From Moraxella lacunata (GTDB lineage Bacteria; Pseudomonadota; Gammaproteobacteria; Pseudomonadales; Moraxellaceae): a stretch of DNA of 64,000 nt. The stretch is from contig NZ_UGQU01000001.1 in assembly GCF_900453205.1 (NCBI RefSeq), forward strand, positions 992,001 through 1,056,000, given 5' to 3'. Positions 1-10,715 of the stretch are shown here, in pieces. Every line of letters begins with the position of its first letter. The stretch's first letter is position 1. Under the pieces are notes generated by a model that was given only the letters and a program-made list of their open reading frames with translations, was not told the origin of the DNA and made no database searches. The position numbers and the translations under genes are program-made.

Positions 1-521
1 ACGGCTCTGGCAAATCCACCCTCGCCAAGCTCATCACAGGGCTGTATCAGCCCAATTTAGGCTTCATCAAACTTGACGATACCGTCATCACCGATGACAA
101 CCGTACACAATATCAAGCTCAATTTGCGGGGATTTTTGGGGATTTTTATTTGTTTGATAAAATTTTAAGCAGTGATGAGGCGTTGATTGATACGTGGCTT
201 GATTTGTTGCAAATGAAGCACAAACTCATCATTGACAACCACATCATCACCAACACCGAGCTGTCCACAGGTCAAAAAAAGCGAGTGGCACTGCTCCTTG
301 CCATCACCGATGACAAACCCATTTTGCTCTTAGATGAATGGGCTGCCGACCAAGACCCCCATTATCGCACTGTATTTTATGAACAGCTCATCCCCATCAT
401 GAAACGCATGGGAAAAACACTCATCGTCATCAGCCATGATGACAGATTTTTTGGGTGTGCTGACAGGGTTTTACAACTCAGACAAGGACGTTTGCAAGCC
501 CTCGCCACGCCAAATCAATGA
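1..521 (+). CDS. Cyclic-peptide-type ABC exporter, ATPase end (5' cut off by window edge)
   Basis: The reading frame is open from the window edge and starts inside the Walker A motif (GSGKST at bases 3-20). It contains only the nucleotide-binding domain: an ABC signature variant LSTGQKKR, Walker B ILLLDEWAADQD and the switch histidine in ISHDD. The combination STGQKKR plus DEWAADQDP is typical of the YojI / PvdE / SyrD family, fused membrane-ATPase exporters of cyclic peptides, microcins or siderophore precursors. The membrane half lies outside the window, so the substrate cannot be told. The 3' end overlaps the convergent DMT permease by 7 bases. Family call is firm, specific function is not. 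Confidence 0.85.
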   Translation, partial: GSGKSTLAKLITGLYQPNLGFIKLDDTVITDDNRTQYQAQFAGIFGDFYLFDKILSSDEALIDTWLDLLQMKHKLIIDNHIITNTELSTGQKKRVALLLAITDDKPILLLDEWAADQDPHYRTVFYEQLIPIMKRMGKTLIVISHDDRFFGCADRVLQLRQGRLQALATPNQ

Positions 522-1414
522 GATTTGACCCTAAGCGACCCCAAATAAATGGCAAACATCACCAAAAACGCCCCACCCCATTGCATGGCGTTAATCGGCT
601 TATGCAACCAAAAATAATCAATGAGTAGCGTGGCGACAGGCTCGGTTAGGAGCAAAAGCCCTGTGAGCGACAAAGCGATTTTGGGAATGCTATACGCAAT
701 CAGCCCCCATGCCATACATTGCATGACCGCCCCATAGACCAAAATCCAGCCCCATTCGGAAAGCGTGGCGGGCAGGATTTGACCTTGATTAAACATCAAC
801 ATGAGTGGCAATAATGCCAACGCCCCACCCACCCCCACGAGCGTCATCATCGGAAAAATCGCCACTTCCGCCACTTCGTGCGTGCGTCTGACAAAGGACA
901 TGGACACCGCCAAAAACGCCCCCGACAAAATACCCGACACAAAACCCCACAAAGCGGACGAGTTGTGGGCAAACTCAGGGCTTGCGATGAGTGCCACGCC
1001 AATGGACGCAAGCACTAAGCTAAACAGTTGTAATTTGGTCTGTTTTTCGCCAAACCAAAGAAAGGCGATGAACGCCAAAAAGAAAATCTGCAAACTATTT
1101 AATAAAGTAGAAATGCCCGGCCCTACAGCATAGATACTCTCATGCCACAGCCCCAAATCAAGCCCCAATGCACCGCCTGAGATGAGTGCCAAAACCATCG
1201 CACGGCGTGAACTAGGAAACGGCTGGCGAAATATCAGGGCAAGCGATAAAAATATCACAGCCGACACGCTAAGTCGCCAAAACGCCATGGCATACGCCCC
1301 CACGCCATCCACATGGGCGACAATCAGACTGCCAAGCCCAAACAGCACACAGCCGATGACCAGGCCTATCATGGAAAATAGGTTTTGGGTGTTGGGGGCG
1401 TTTGCGTGGGGCAT
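515..1414 (-). CDS. EamA/DMT-superfamily permease
   Basis: A 299-residue, very hydrophobic protein with about ten predicted membrane segments arranged as two EamA halves, the usual size and build of drug/metabolite transporters of the inner membrane. Motifs such as the glycine-rich AFLWFGEKQ in the first half and LLLLTEPVATLLIDYFWLHKP in two parts near the end are characteristic of EamA domains. The ATG is preceded by AAGGAC on the minus strand. Substrate is unknown; relatives export amino acids, purines or other metabolites. It overlaps the end of the convergent ABC exporter gene. Confidence 0.85.
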   Translation of the reverse strand: MPHANAPNTQNLFSMIGLVIGCVLFGLGSLIVAHVDGVGAYAMAFWRLSVSAVIFLSLALIFRQPFPSSRRAMVLALISGGALGLDLGLWHESIYAVGPGISTLLNSLQIFFLAFIAFLWFGEKQTKLQLFSLVLASIGVALIASPEFAHNSSALWGFVSGILSGAFLAVSMSFVRRTHEVAEVAIFPMMTLVGVGGALALLPLMLMFNQGQILPATLSEWGWILVYGAVMQCMAWGLIAYSIPKIALSLTGLLLLTEPVATLLIDYFWLHKPINAMQWGGAFLVMFAIYLGSLRVKSH

Positions 1415-1432
1415 GGCAAGTCCTTTTTAACT

Positions 1433-1543
1433 AGAGCGTGTTGAGCCTTTATCACATAATGTAAATTTTAGAAATATTGTAGAAATAAACTACATGACCA
1501 AATCTTGTTTTTTATTGCAAATATAAAAGGCAGGTACGCTCTG
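1433..1543. repeat. Degenerate copy of the AGGGCGTG repeat family
   Basis: Left end TAGAGCGTGTTGAGC and right end GGCAGGTACGCTCT are imperfect inverted copies of the ends shared by copies near 12.1, 15.5, 43.6, 50.5 and 57.2 kb. The right arm (TTGCAAATATAAAAGGCAGG) parallels the 50.5-kb copy. It fills most of the space between the permease start and the lipoprotein stop. Confidence 0.6.
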
Positions 1544-1544
1544 A

Positions 1545-1937
1545 TTACTCGCCATAAATCTTGACATTTTGAGCAAAAGCACAGCCCTTTTGGCGGGCGG
1601 CGACAATCATCGCATCATGCTCGCCATAGAGTTTGGCTAGGGTGTTGGTTTTGGCTTGTCTTGCCCCACTGCCAAGCCCTGCCCCCACGCTAATGGACGG
1701 ATAGATACCGCCACGACCGCCAGCAAGACCAATGCCGATACCTGTGGCGGACAGTCCGATGTTTTGGTTTTCGGTTGCTTTGGCGGTTTGGCTAATGCGA
1801 GCCACTTCGCTTTGTAGGACGGTGCAATCATAGCCTTGATAATTGGCAGGATTGACGTATTGGGGGGCGATGTTGGTGGTGGCACAGCCTGTGAGAGCGA
1901 CAGCGACAACCGCCAATGAGATGAGTGCTTTTTTCAT
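1545..1937 (-). CDS. Small glycine-rich lipoprotein of unknown function
   Basis: A 130-residue protein beginning MKKALISLAVVAVALTGCAT: a lipoprotein signal peptide with lipobox LTGC, so the mature protein should start at Cys18 and be attached to a membrane. The middle contains a glycine-rich stretch (IGIGLAGGRGG and SVGAGLGSGA) resembling glycine-zipper outer-membrane lipoproteins. Two further cysteines (in YDCTV and KGCAF) could form a disulphide. An AGG-type ribosome site precedes the ATG. No specific family recognised. Confidence 0.75.
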   Translation of the reverse strand: MKKALISLAVVAVALTGCATTNIAPQYVNPANYQGYDCTVLQSEVARISQTAKATENQNIGLSATGIGIGLAGGRGGIYPSISVGAGLGSGARQAKTNTLAKLYGEHDAMIVAARQKGCAFAQNVKIYGE

Positions 1938-1981
1938 AAAAATACCTATTTAGAAGGGGTGTGTAAAGTGTAAAGGTTGGG

Positions 1982-2299
1982 TTATTTATTTTGTCCGGCA
2001 CAGTTGGGACTGTTTGGGGCAGATGATAGGCTTGCCCATTCATCAGGCGTGTAGGCGTGAATGGCAAGGGCATGTACCGTACCGCCTTGTGTGGTCAGAT
2101 AGGGATTGACCAAACCATAGACAAGCTGATGACGAGACGCCAGACGTTTGCCGACAAATTCATCACTGACGATGATGAGTTTAAAATGACTCTCTTTGCC
2201 GTCAAAGTACCCTGCGTGCATATAACTTTCGTTATCTAAGGTCAGGTGCGTGGGGTGCAGGGCGGTTAGGGCATGGGTTAGGGCGGTTTGGGTGTTCAT
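1982..2299 (-). CDS. BolA-family protein
   Basis: A 105-residue protein with the BolA fold signature: LTLDNESYMHAG near residues 19-30, then SHFKLIIVSDEFVGKRLASRHQ in two parts, with the His/Arg of the KRLASRHQ helix and the later VHALAIHAYTPDEW. BolA proteins partner monothiol glutaredoxins in iron-sulphur cluster handling and can bind DNA. The serine/asparagine-rich last 15 residues are not part of the fold. Stands alone on the minus strand upstream of the lipoprotein gene. Whether it is the BolA or IbaG subtype is not certain. Confidence 0.85.
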   Translation of the reverse strand: MNTQTALTHALTALHPTHLTLDNESYMHAGYFDGKESHFKLIIVSDEFVGKRLASRHQLVYGLVNPYLTTQGGTVHALAIHAYTPDEWASLSSAPNSPNCAGQNK

Positions 2300-2424
2300 G
2301 ATGTGGCTTTTATTTGTTTAAAAAGTTTAAAAAGGCTTAATTAGGGGGTATAATACCATTTATCAAAATAATTATCAAAAATCATTTATCCAAAAATCAT
2401 CCATCCAAAACCGCAGAGACCCTT

Positions 2425-2604
2425 ATGAGCGACCATTCATCAGCACCTAAAATCCCAAACGACATTCCACCCCCACCCGAACCGCCCGAAGATTATGAAT
2501 GCTGTGATAATGGCTGTGATGAGCTGTGTGTATTTGAAATTTATAAATTGCAAAAAGCGGATTATGATGCCAAATGGGGTCATGTGATTGATAAAAATGA
2601 ATGA
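2425..2604 (+). CDS. Oxidoreductase-like domain protein (59 aa)
   Basis: ATG at 2425 opens a 59-codon frame ending TGA at 2602-2604. The product has a proline run (PPPPEPPE at residues 15-22) followed by DYECCDNGCDELCVFEIYKLQ, which matches the oxidoreductase-like domain (PF09791) pattern: proline-rich lead, then CC..GC...CV with an acidic/aromatic tail. The cysteine set suggests metal or redox chemistry, but the family has no assigned reaction. Start has only weak ribosome-site support (GAGACC upstream). It precedes hemH in the same direction with a 133-base gap. Confidence 0.7.
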   Translation: MSDHSSAPKIPNDIPPPPEPPEDYECCDNGCDELCVFEIYKLQKADYDAKWGHVIDKNE

Positions 2605-2737
2605 TTGGGGGTTTATGAGATTATCCAAAGATGATTAAAATTTCATTAAATTTCCCAATGATAAAATTTATCAAATAATTCTCGCAATTTTACCAAAAAA
2701 TGTTACACTAAGCCAAATTTTTAAATGATACACATTC

Positions 2738-3700
2738 ATGAAAACCGCCATTATCCTTGTCAATCTAGGCACGCCTGACGAACCCACCCCACAGGGCGTT
2801 CGCCGTTATTTGCGTGAGTTTTTGTCCGATACTCGGGTGATTGAGATTCCACCCTTTATTTGGCAAATTATCCTTAATCTGTTTGTATTAACCACCCGTC
2901 CCAAACGTGTCGCTCATGCGTATCAAAGCGTATGGACAAAAGACGGCTCACCCCTGCTAGCGATTTTAAAACAGCAAGCAAGCCTGCTTGAAGACCACCT
3001 TGCCAAGCAGGGCAAAAACATCCCTGTTTTTCCTGCGACTACTTATGGCAATCCTAACATCAAGGCGGTCATGGCGGATTTACAAGATAAAGGCTATGAT
3101 GACTTTATCGTCTTTTCGTTGTATCCGCAGTACTCTGCCACCACCACAGGGGCGGTGTTTGATAAAGTGGCAGAGTATTGCATGAAAAAGCGTAATATGC
3201 CCGCCGTGCAGTTTACCAGAGATTATCACGACCACCCGTTATATATACAGGCGTTGGCGGATAGTATTCGTAAGTTTTGGGCACAGCATGGGCGAGCTGA
3301 CAGGCTACTCATGAGTTTTCACGGCATTCCTAAGCCTTATGCTGACAAAGGCGACCCTTATGCCGATGAATGTCGCAAAACAGCAGTGCTAGTCGCAAGC
3401 GAGCTAGGACTTGGCACACACGAATGGGCGATAAGTTTCCAATCCCGTTTTGGGGCTCAGGAATGGCTAAAACCCTACACCGATGAGCTTCTGACCGAAT
3501 GGGGTAATCAAGGTGTATCAGTGCAAGTGCTAAGCCCTGCTTTTTCTGCTGATTGCTTGGAGACCTTAGAAGAGCTGGCGGTAGAGAACCGTGATAACTT
3601 TATAAATGCTGGCGGTAAGTCGTATGAATATATCCCTGCCCTAAATACCGATGAGTTACATATCAAGCTCATGGCGAACATGGTAGGGCGGTATTTGTGA
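2738..3700 (+). CDS. hemH: Ferrochelatase
   Basis: A 320-residue protein, the normal length for proteobacterial HemH, inserting Fe2+ into protoporphyrin IX at the last step of haem synthesis. N-terminal AIILVNLGTPDEPT, the catalytic-histidine segment SFHGIPKPY (His195) and the C-terminal FSADCLETLEEL with the metal-site glutamate are all present. No iron-sulphur cysteine tail as in eukaryotic enzymes. The ATG follows a stretch ACACATTC without a strong ribosome site. Monocistronic by spacing. Confidence 0.96.
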   Translation: MKTAIILVNLGTPDEPTPQGVRRYLREFLSDTRVIEIPPFIWQIILNLFVLTTRPKRVAHAYQSVWTKDGSPLLAILKQQASLLEDHLAKQGKNIPVFPATTYGNPNIKAVMADLQDKGYDDFIVFSLYPQYSATTTGAVFDKVAEYCMKKRNMPAVQFTRDYHDHPLYIQALADSIRKFWAQHGRADRLLMSFHGIPKPYADKGDPYADECRKTAVLVASELGLGTHEWAISFQSRFGAQEWLKPYTDELLTEWGNQGVSVQVLSPAFSADCLETLEELAVENRDNFINAGGKSYEYIPALNTDELHIKLMANMVGRYL

Positions 3701-3827
3701 GTGTGCTTTGCTATGCCAATTTTATGCCCAAATGCCAAAATTTTGCCGCCAAAGTAGATGACTAAATCAAGCAGGCGTGATAAACTAACAAAATTTATTT
3801 GAAAAAGATTTTTTGGGATTTGGTGCT

Positions 3828-4706
3828 ATGAGTACTTTTTTGACGATAGTCGTTGTATTGGTCATTTTGCTGGGGCTATGGCTGATTATCCGCAGTATGC
3901 TTGCCAAGGATTTTGAAGGCGATACCAAGACATTGGCGTACAAGGACGGCTTGCCGATTTTGCCCCGAGATGAGAGGGGGCAGTCGGCATTATCGGTGGG
4001 GACACAGAGCCAAGATGAGACGGTCAGTGCCGAGCCTGTCAAATCAGGGCGAGAGCTGGCTGATGAGACCAAAGCGGACGCCCTGTCAAGCCTTGCCATG
4101 GTCGCAAGCCAAGACCCTAATGCTCATAACACTCCCCAAGATGATGATGCCGACATACTAGCCGATGAACCCATTAAAAAAGAGCGGTTTACCGAGCCGT
4201 CAAGTGACTTTGTCCAAAACTCGCCTGTGCTTGACCGTCATCTCGAAGAACAGCAAGCCTTTGACCAAGACAACGACCCCTTGCTCAACGCCCAAGAGAC
4301 AGTCACGGTCGTCATCACCCCCAAAGACCAATACAATGGACTCTCAGGCAGGGCGGTGCTTGATATCGTTAGAGCCTATGGGCTAAAATATGGCGTGATG
4401 AACATGTATCACCGCTATGAGCGTGAAGACGGCACGGGCAAGCTGTGGTTTAGTATGCTGGGCGTGGGTTATGATGGTTCGGTGGAAGGCTTTGATTTGA
4501 ACATCTTGACCGACAGTCATTTTAGTGCATTATCGTTGTTCTTGTCTTTGCCACACCCCCATGCCTTGCGTGGTTTTGACAGCATGGTGTCGGTCGCTCA
4601 GATGATAGCCAAAGACATCAATGCCGATGTGCATGATGATGAAGGCTATATCTTAGACGGGGCGTATTTGGCAAAACTGCGTGCCAAAGTTGCTGATTAC
4701 CGTTAA
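3828..4706 (+). CDS. zipA: Cell division protein ZipA
   Basis: I start it at ATG 3828 (MSTFLTIVVVLVILLG), preceded by GGGA; an in-frame TTG at 3813 is less likely. The 292-residue product has one N-terminal membrane segment (residues 3-22), an acidic variable linker, and a C-terminal FtsZ-binding domain from about residue 165 (TVVITPKDQYNG, MNMYHRY, then FDLNILTDSHFSAL). This is the ZipA plan: inner-membrane anchor tethering FtsZ polymers at the septum. The downstream neighbour ligA is the classical zipA-ligA pair, which supports the call despite the divergent linker. Confidence 0.88.
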   Translation: MSTFLTIVVVLVILLGLWLIIRSMLAKDFEGDTKTLAYKDGLPILPRDERGQSALSVGTQSQDETVSAEPVKSGRELADETKADALSSLAMVASQDPNAHNTPQDDDADILADEPIKKERFTEPSSDFVQNSPVLDRHLEEQQAFDQDNDPLLNAQETVTVVITPKDQYNGLSGRAVLDIVRAYGLKYGVMNMYHRYEREDGTGKLWFSMLGVGYDGSVEGFDLNILTDSHFSALSLFLSLPHPHALRGFDSMVSVAQMIAKDINADVHDDEGYILDGAYLAKLRAKVADYR

Positions 4707-4716
4707 TCAACCATGA

Positions 4717-4745
4717 TTGAAAAGCCGTCTTTGATAGGGCGGTTT
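4717..4745 (+). terminator. Probable rho-independent terminator after zipA
   Basis: AAAGCCG and CGGTTTT form a 7-bp stem (one G-T pair) around a 12-base loop, followed by a T run. Weak stem; ligA begins about 60 bases later. Confidence 0.45.
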
Positions 4746-4787
4746 TTTAAACGTTAAAATTTACCTATTTTTAAATTATTCAATTAA

Positions 4788-6878
<2,091 letters not shown>

Positions 6879-7392
6879 AGATTGGTTATGTATTGACAAA
6901 GGCTTAAAACGTTTGGTAAATTGTTGTTTTAAAATCAGATAGGGAAAATTGCAATTTGCCCCTACGATATTCTGTCAAATCATGAAAAATTTATCATGCC
7001 AAAACCGCTTACCTAGGGCGTGCTTGATAACACTATTTACAACTTAGACATATTTTAGAAATAAAGACTTACTTTTTATGTGGATTTTTTTTGATTAAAA
7101 ACCCATCAATGTTACAAAAATCTTGTTAAATATAGATGAAATTTTTAAAAACGCATTGGCATGGGTCAATTTTTGGGGTAAAATTAGCCGTTTTTTTACG
7201 TCTGTAAAAATTTGTAAAGAGATTGCCATTTCGGTCAATCATTTTTTAACTCGGAGTTGATAGCTTAATCAAATCTCAAACACGCCCGCTAACAGATTTT
7301 ATCTGCCAAAAGTACGTTTGATAACAGTATTAGCACCCCCAACGCCTTTTCTGAAGTTTTGCGTTTACGCACGCTTTTTGGAGGACTCTACG
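6879..7392. other. 514-base intergenic region with repeat relics
   Basis: No gene seen. TAGGGCGTGCTTGATAAC at 7014 resembles one end of the AGGGCGTG repeat family, but no clear matching right end is present, so it may be a half-copy. Around 6945-6962, GCAATTTGCCCCTAC resembles, in reverse, part of the repeat seen at 12.3 and 41.2 kb. The last 80 bases hold the leader of the permease gene. Confidence 0.4.
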
Positions 7393-8778
7393 TTGAGCAC
7401 ACCTGTTACTACCCAAGCTGCAAAATTGCGGCGAAATCTTGGTCTATGGCACGTCATCATCATTGGTTTGGCTTACATTCAGCCGATGACTTTGCTTGAT
7501 ACTTTTGGTATGGTCTCCCGTGATAGTGGTGGACACGTGCCGATGTCTTATCTTTTTGCACTGTTTGCCATTTTGCTCACATCAATCAGCTATGGGCATA
7601 TGATTCGTGCCTATCCGTCATCGGGTTCAGCTTACACTTATACACAAAGAGCAATTAACCCGTCTATGGGCTTTATGGTCGGCTGGTCAAGCTGGCTGGA
7701 TTATCTGCTCTCGCCCATGGTAAACATTATCCTTGCCGTGCTGTATCTTGAAGCCCTATTCCCTGCGGTGAACCACTGGGTGTGGGTGATTGGTCTGACG
7801 GGACTGATGACTCTGGTCAATATCTTTGGCTCAAAAACCGTTGCCTACTTTAACAGTTGGATTGTGGCAGTACAGCTACTTGTGATTGCCGTCTTTACCT
7901 ACCTGATTTATAGCAAATTACAAATGGCACAGTACGCCGCCAACACCAACCCAGAAGACATCTATGAGCTGTGGAGCTTAAAGCCGTTTTGGAGTGAGAT
8001 GACTTCGGTAGGAGCTTTGATTACGGGTGCGACCATTTTGTGTTTCTCGTTCACAGGCTTTGACTCAATCTCTAGCCTTGCCGAAGAGACCAAAGACGTC
8101 AAAAACACCTTGCCAAAAGCGATGATTTTAACCACCCTAATTGCAGGTGCGGTGTTTATTGTCAGTGCTTATTTTATGCAGACTTATTTGCCAAGTAACC
8201 CTGAGTTGTATTTTGAAGCGGTGGACGAAACCCAAGCCGAAATCCTGCTATTGGTGGGTGGTTCAGCGTTCCAAGCGATTGTGTTGGGCTTTGCCATTGT
8301 AACGGTGATGGCGTCTGGCATCTCGGCTCACGCTGGCGTGTCTCGCCTCATGTATGTGATGGGTCGTGATGGTGTGATTAGCAACAAAATCTTTGGTCAG
8401 CTAAGCCCCAAATTCTTGACCCCTGTCAATAACATTCTGATTGCTGGCGGTGTGGCTTTGACCGCAGGCTTTATTAGCTTGGAGACGGTGGTAAACCTAA
8501 TCAGCTTTGGTGCATTGACGGCGTTTAGCTTTGTAAACCTATCGGTCATTTTCCGCTATGCGGTGCGTGACAAGATGGTTAAAACGCCTAAACAAATCAT
8601 CAGCTATGTTGTTGTGCCCGTGATTGGCTTTATCAGTATTTTCTTGATGTGGCTAGAAGTGGACAGCACAACCTTTGGTGTGGGTCTGTTCTGGGCGTTC
8701 TTGGGCTTTATCTGGCTTGGCATCAAGACAGGTGGCTTCAAAAAACCTGTACCACAATACAAAGAAGAAGATGTATAA
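7393..8778 (+). CDS. APC-family permease (PuuP/PlaP-like putrescine importer)
   Basis: The frame is open from 7318, but the start is almost certainly the TTG at 7393: GGAGGA at 7380-7385 lies 7 bases upstream and the product then begins MSTPVTTQAAKLRRNLGLW. The 461-residue protein has about 12 membrane helices and the APC signatures IIIGLAYIQPMTLLDTFG (helix 1), SSGSAYTYTQRAINP (helix 3) and FSFTGFDSISSLAEETKD (helix 6). These are closest to the E. coli putrescine importers PuuP and PlaP, which suggests uptake of an amine or amino acid by proton symport. The substrate is inferred from family only. Confidence 0.82.
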   Translation: MSTPVTTQAAKLRRNLGLWHVIIIGLAYIQPMTLLDTFGMVSRDSGGHVPMSYLFALFAILLTSISYGHMIRAYPSSGSAYTYTQRAINPSMGFMVGWSSWLDYLLSPMVNIILAVLYLEALFPAVNHWVWVIGLTGLMTLVNIFGSKTVAYFNSWIVAVQLLVIAVFTYLIYSKLQMAQYAANTNPEDIYELWSLKPFWSEMTSVGALITGATILCFSFTGFDSISSLAEETKDVKNTLPKAMILTTLIAGAVFIVSAYFMQTYLPSNPELYFEAVDETQAEILLLVGGSAFQAIVLGFAIVTVMASGISAHAGVSRLMYVMGRDGVISNKIFGQLSPKFLTPVNNILIAGGVALTAGFISLETVVNLISFGALTAFSFVNLSVIFRYAVRDKMVKTPKQIISYVVVPVIGFISIFLMWLEVDSTTFGVGLFWAFLGFIWLGIKTGGFKKPVPQYKEEDV

Positions 8779-8792
8779 TCATCTGCTTTATA

Positions 8793-8819
8793 AAAATCCC
8801 GTCTTATGGCGGGATTTTT
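8793..8819 (+). terminator. Rho-independent terminator of the permease gene
   Basis: AAAATCCCG (8793-8801) pairs with CGGGATTTTT (8810-8819) across an 8-base loop; T-rich tail. Located 14 bases after the stop codon. Confidence 0.85.
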
Positions 8820-8879
8820 GTTGTCATAATTTTATCAGTATTATCTAGCAGTCATGATTTGAGCAGGTTTGGGGCAAAT

Positions 8880-9587
8880 CTAAAACCAACTGCCGTCCGT
8901 ACTCATGCCCGAACATTTACCGTTGCCTGACAGCTTATTTTTGATGAGTGCTAATATCGGTTGCCATTGCCCTTTGGCATCTTGATAGGGTTTTTGTGTC
9001 TTGTCAAAGATGGTTAGGGCGTCATCGGCAAGCTGAGCGTAGGCACTTTTTTCACTGATATAAGCCAAAGGACGTTGCCCTATCTCATCAAATATCGCCA
9101 ACAGTTTGTCGCTTGGCACGCCCCCATCCATGAGCTGTGGGCGTATGCGGTTAGCGACGAGATGAACGTCCACTTTGCCTTTTCTGATTCGCTTGATGTC
9201 GGCAATGTTCTTTAAAAATCGCTTGGTGCTGTCTATGTCAAAAAAGGACGGCAACACCGGCACAAACATCAAATCACACTCGCCAATAAGCCGTTCGGCA
9301 CGCTCACCTGCCACCGCTCCTGGGGCATCGATGATGAGAACATCGGGCTTGGCTTTGTCCATATTTTTGGGCAAATCACCAATGTCGTCGCTGTCTCGCC
9401 AGTCAATGCCCATGATGGGCGTGACGTCATCGGGGCGGTATTTTAAAAAACGCAAGGCAGATTTTTGGGGGTCGGCGTCTGCGATGGCAACTTTATAGCC
9501 TTCATGAGCCAAGGCGACAGCTAGGGTCAGACTGATTGATGTCTTGCCACAGCCCCCTTTTTGGTTGGCGGTGAGAATGGTGAGCAT
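8880..9587 (-). CDS. Orphan ParA/MinD-type ATPase
   Basis: A 235-residue protein with the deviant Walker A KGGCGKT at residues 10-16, Walker A' DADPQKSA, and Walker B DVLIIDAPG: the ParA/MinD/Soj family that positions DNA or protein cargo by ATP-driven dimerisation. There is no adjacent parB or parS-like repeat, so it is not an evident chromosome or plasmid partition pair; it may be one of the stand-alone ParA proteins that place other complexes. AAGGA precedes the ATG. Encoded next to, and in the same direction as, the TetR gene with a 100-base gap. Confidence 0.85.
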   Translation of the reverse strand: MLTILTANQKGGCGKTSISLTLAVALAHEGYKVAIADADPQKSALRFLKYRPDDVTPIMGIDWRDSDDIGDLPKNMDKAKPDVLIIDAPGAVAGERAERLIGECDLMFVPVLPSFFDIDSTKRFLKNIADIKRIRKGKVDVHLVANRIRPQLMDGGVPSDKLLAIFDEIGQRPLAYISEKSAYAQLADDALTIFDKTQKPYQDAKGQWQPILALIKNKLSGNGKCSGMSTDGSWF

Positions 9588-9687
9588 GCATTAATCCTTA
9601 ATTGTCGTGTGGTTATTGGTGATGAATGATTGTACCGAAAATCAGGGGTAAATGCAATGTAATAATAAGGCAATAAATCCAATAACA

Positions 9688-10455
9688 TCACACCAAAGGT
9701 GGTGTTAATGGCTTAATCAGCTTGGGCGTGATAGCAGGGGCTTGCTCATCGTTGGTGGGAGCGATGTCCGTCTCGTCATCTGTCTGTGGCGACGACTTGA
9801 CCGCAATGTCTTGGTTAGTGTCTTTGCCGGTATTTTTGACAGAATCTTTGGTAGTGTCTTGGGCGTAGAGTTTTGGTAAGTCTAGCATTTGCACGACAAA
9901 GGCATATTTTAAGGTGTCTCTGTCACCCAGATAACGCTGATAAAAGCTAGAATTTAACAGCCCTGCCCCGCCTTGTCCCAACGCCCAAATGCTTGCCAAA
10001 AAATCTCGGGTTGCCATGGTGCTGTTCTGCTCAGACAGATACCGCTCGGCAATCTCATAAATACGCTTCATGCGTTCACGGCGAATCTTATACAGCTCAC
10101 CGAACAGGCGGTTTAGCCCTGACGCGGTCGATGACAGCTTGTCTTCTAGGTGGTGAAACATCATCGCTCGCTGTGGACGCAAAAGCAGTTGTAACACCAT
10201 ACGAGCCACACCCGCCCCTGCCCCATCATCAATGGCGTTCATCTCATACAAGCGTTTTTCGTACTCTATGAGCAGTCGCAACAGTAGCTCATCCTTACTC
10301 ACAAAATGCTTGTACAACGTCCCCTTTGCCAAATCCAAATGGCGTGCCAAACTATCCAAGGTCAAATCATAATCGCCTGATTCTAATAACAACTGTTCAG
10401 CAGTCGCCAAAATCTGCCGTTCTCGGTGCTCAAACTGTTCTTTACGACTGCTCAT
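9688..10455 (-). CDS. TetR-family regulator, probably of the desaturase gene
   Basis: Start set at 10455 (MSSRKEQFEHRE) because AGGGA lies upstream; an upstream in-frame ATG at 10497 would add 14 residues. N-terminal helix-turn-helix: ILATAEQLLLESGDY, then LTLDSLARHLDLAKGTLYKH, the TetR pattern. The ligand domain follows, and the last 50 residues are low-complexity (Asp/Thr/Pro-rich). It is divergent from a membrane fatty acid desaturase gene, the arrangement of DesT/FabR-type regulators, so control of membrane unsaturation is a reasonable inference. Confidence 0.85.
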   Translation of the reverse strand: MSSRKEQFEHRERQILATAEQLLLESGDYDLTLDSLARHLDLAKGTLYKHFVSKDELLLRLLIEYEKRLYEMNAIDDGAGAGVARMVLQLLLRPQRAMMFHHLEDKLSSTASGLNRLFGELYKIRRERMKRIYEIAERYLSEQNSTMATRDFLASIWALGQGGAGLLNSSFYQRYLGDRDTLKYAFVVQMLDLPKLYAQDTTKDSVKNTGKDTNQDIAVKSSPQTDDETDIAPTNDEQAPAITPKLIKPLTPPLV

Positions 10456-10653
10456 GTCTTTATTCCCTGAGTGGGCAAAAATGTAAAATCTTCTCAATTA
10501 TAACAAAATTTTAAACATTGTGAAATATTTTAAAACCATCCATCCTGCCACACACCATTCATTCCCAAAATTTTGATAAAAAAATTATTAAAAAACAATC
10601 ACTTCTTATTGCTTAACAAATGTTCATTTTTAATAAATTTTTGTGCATGGGCG

Positions 10654-10682
10654 TTCACATCCTTGATAAATTCATGTATAAT
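10654..10682 (+). promoter_or_regulatory. Sigma-70 promoter of the desaturase gene
   Basis: TTCACA at 10654-10659, 17-base spacer, TATAAT at 10677-10682. Lies in the 260-base space between the TetR gene and the desaturase, 34 bases before the ATG. Confidence 0.7.
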
Positions 10683-10715
10683 AGTACACCAAAACAGGCA
10701 ACACAGGAAAACACC

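Noticed and set aside
801-1133. Open frames opposite the DMT permease and many similar frames elsewhere
   Set aside because: Opposite-strand or shifted shadows of recognised genes, without plausible ribosome sites or protein character.
10505-10653. DesT/FabR-type operator between the TetR and desaturase genes
   Set aside because: TGTTCA and GTTCAC are present but I could not find a convincing palindrome.
10620-10715. Longer desaturase start at 10620
   Set aside because: It would put the promoter (10654-10682) inside the coding region; the ATG at 10716 has a proper ribosome site.
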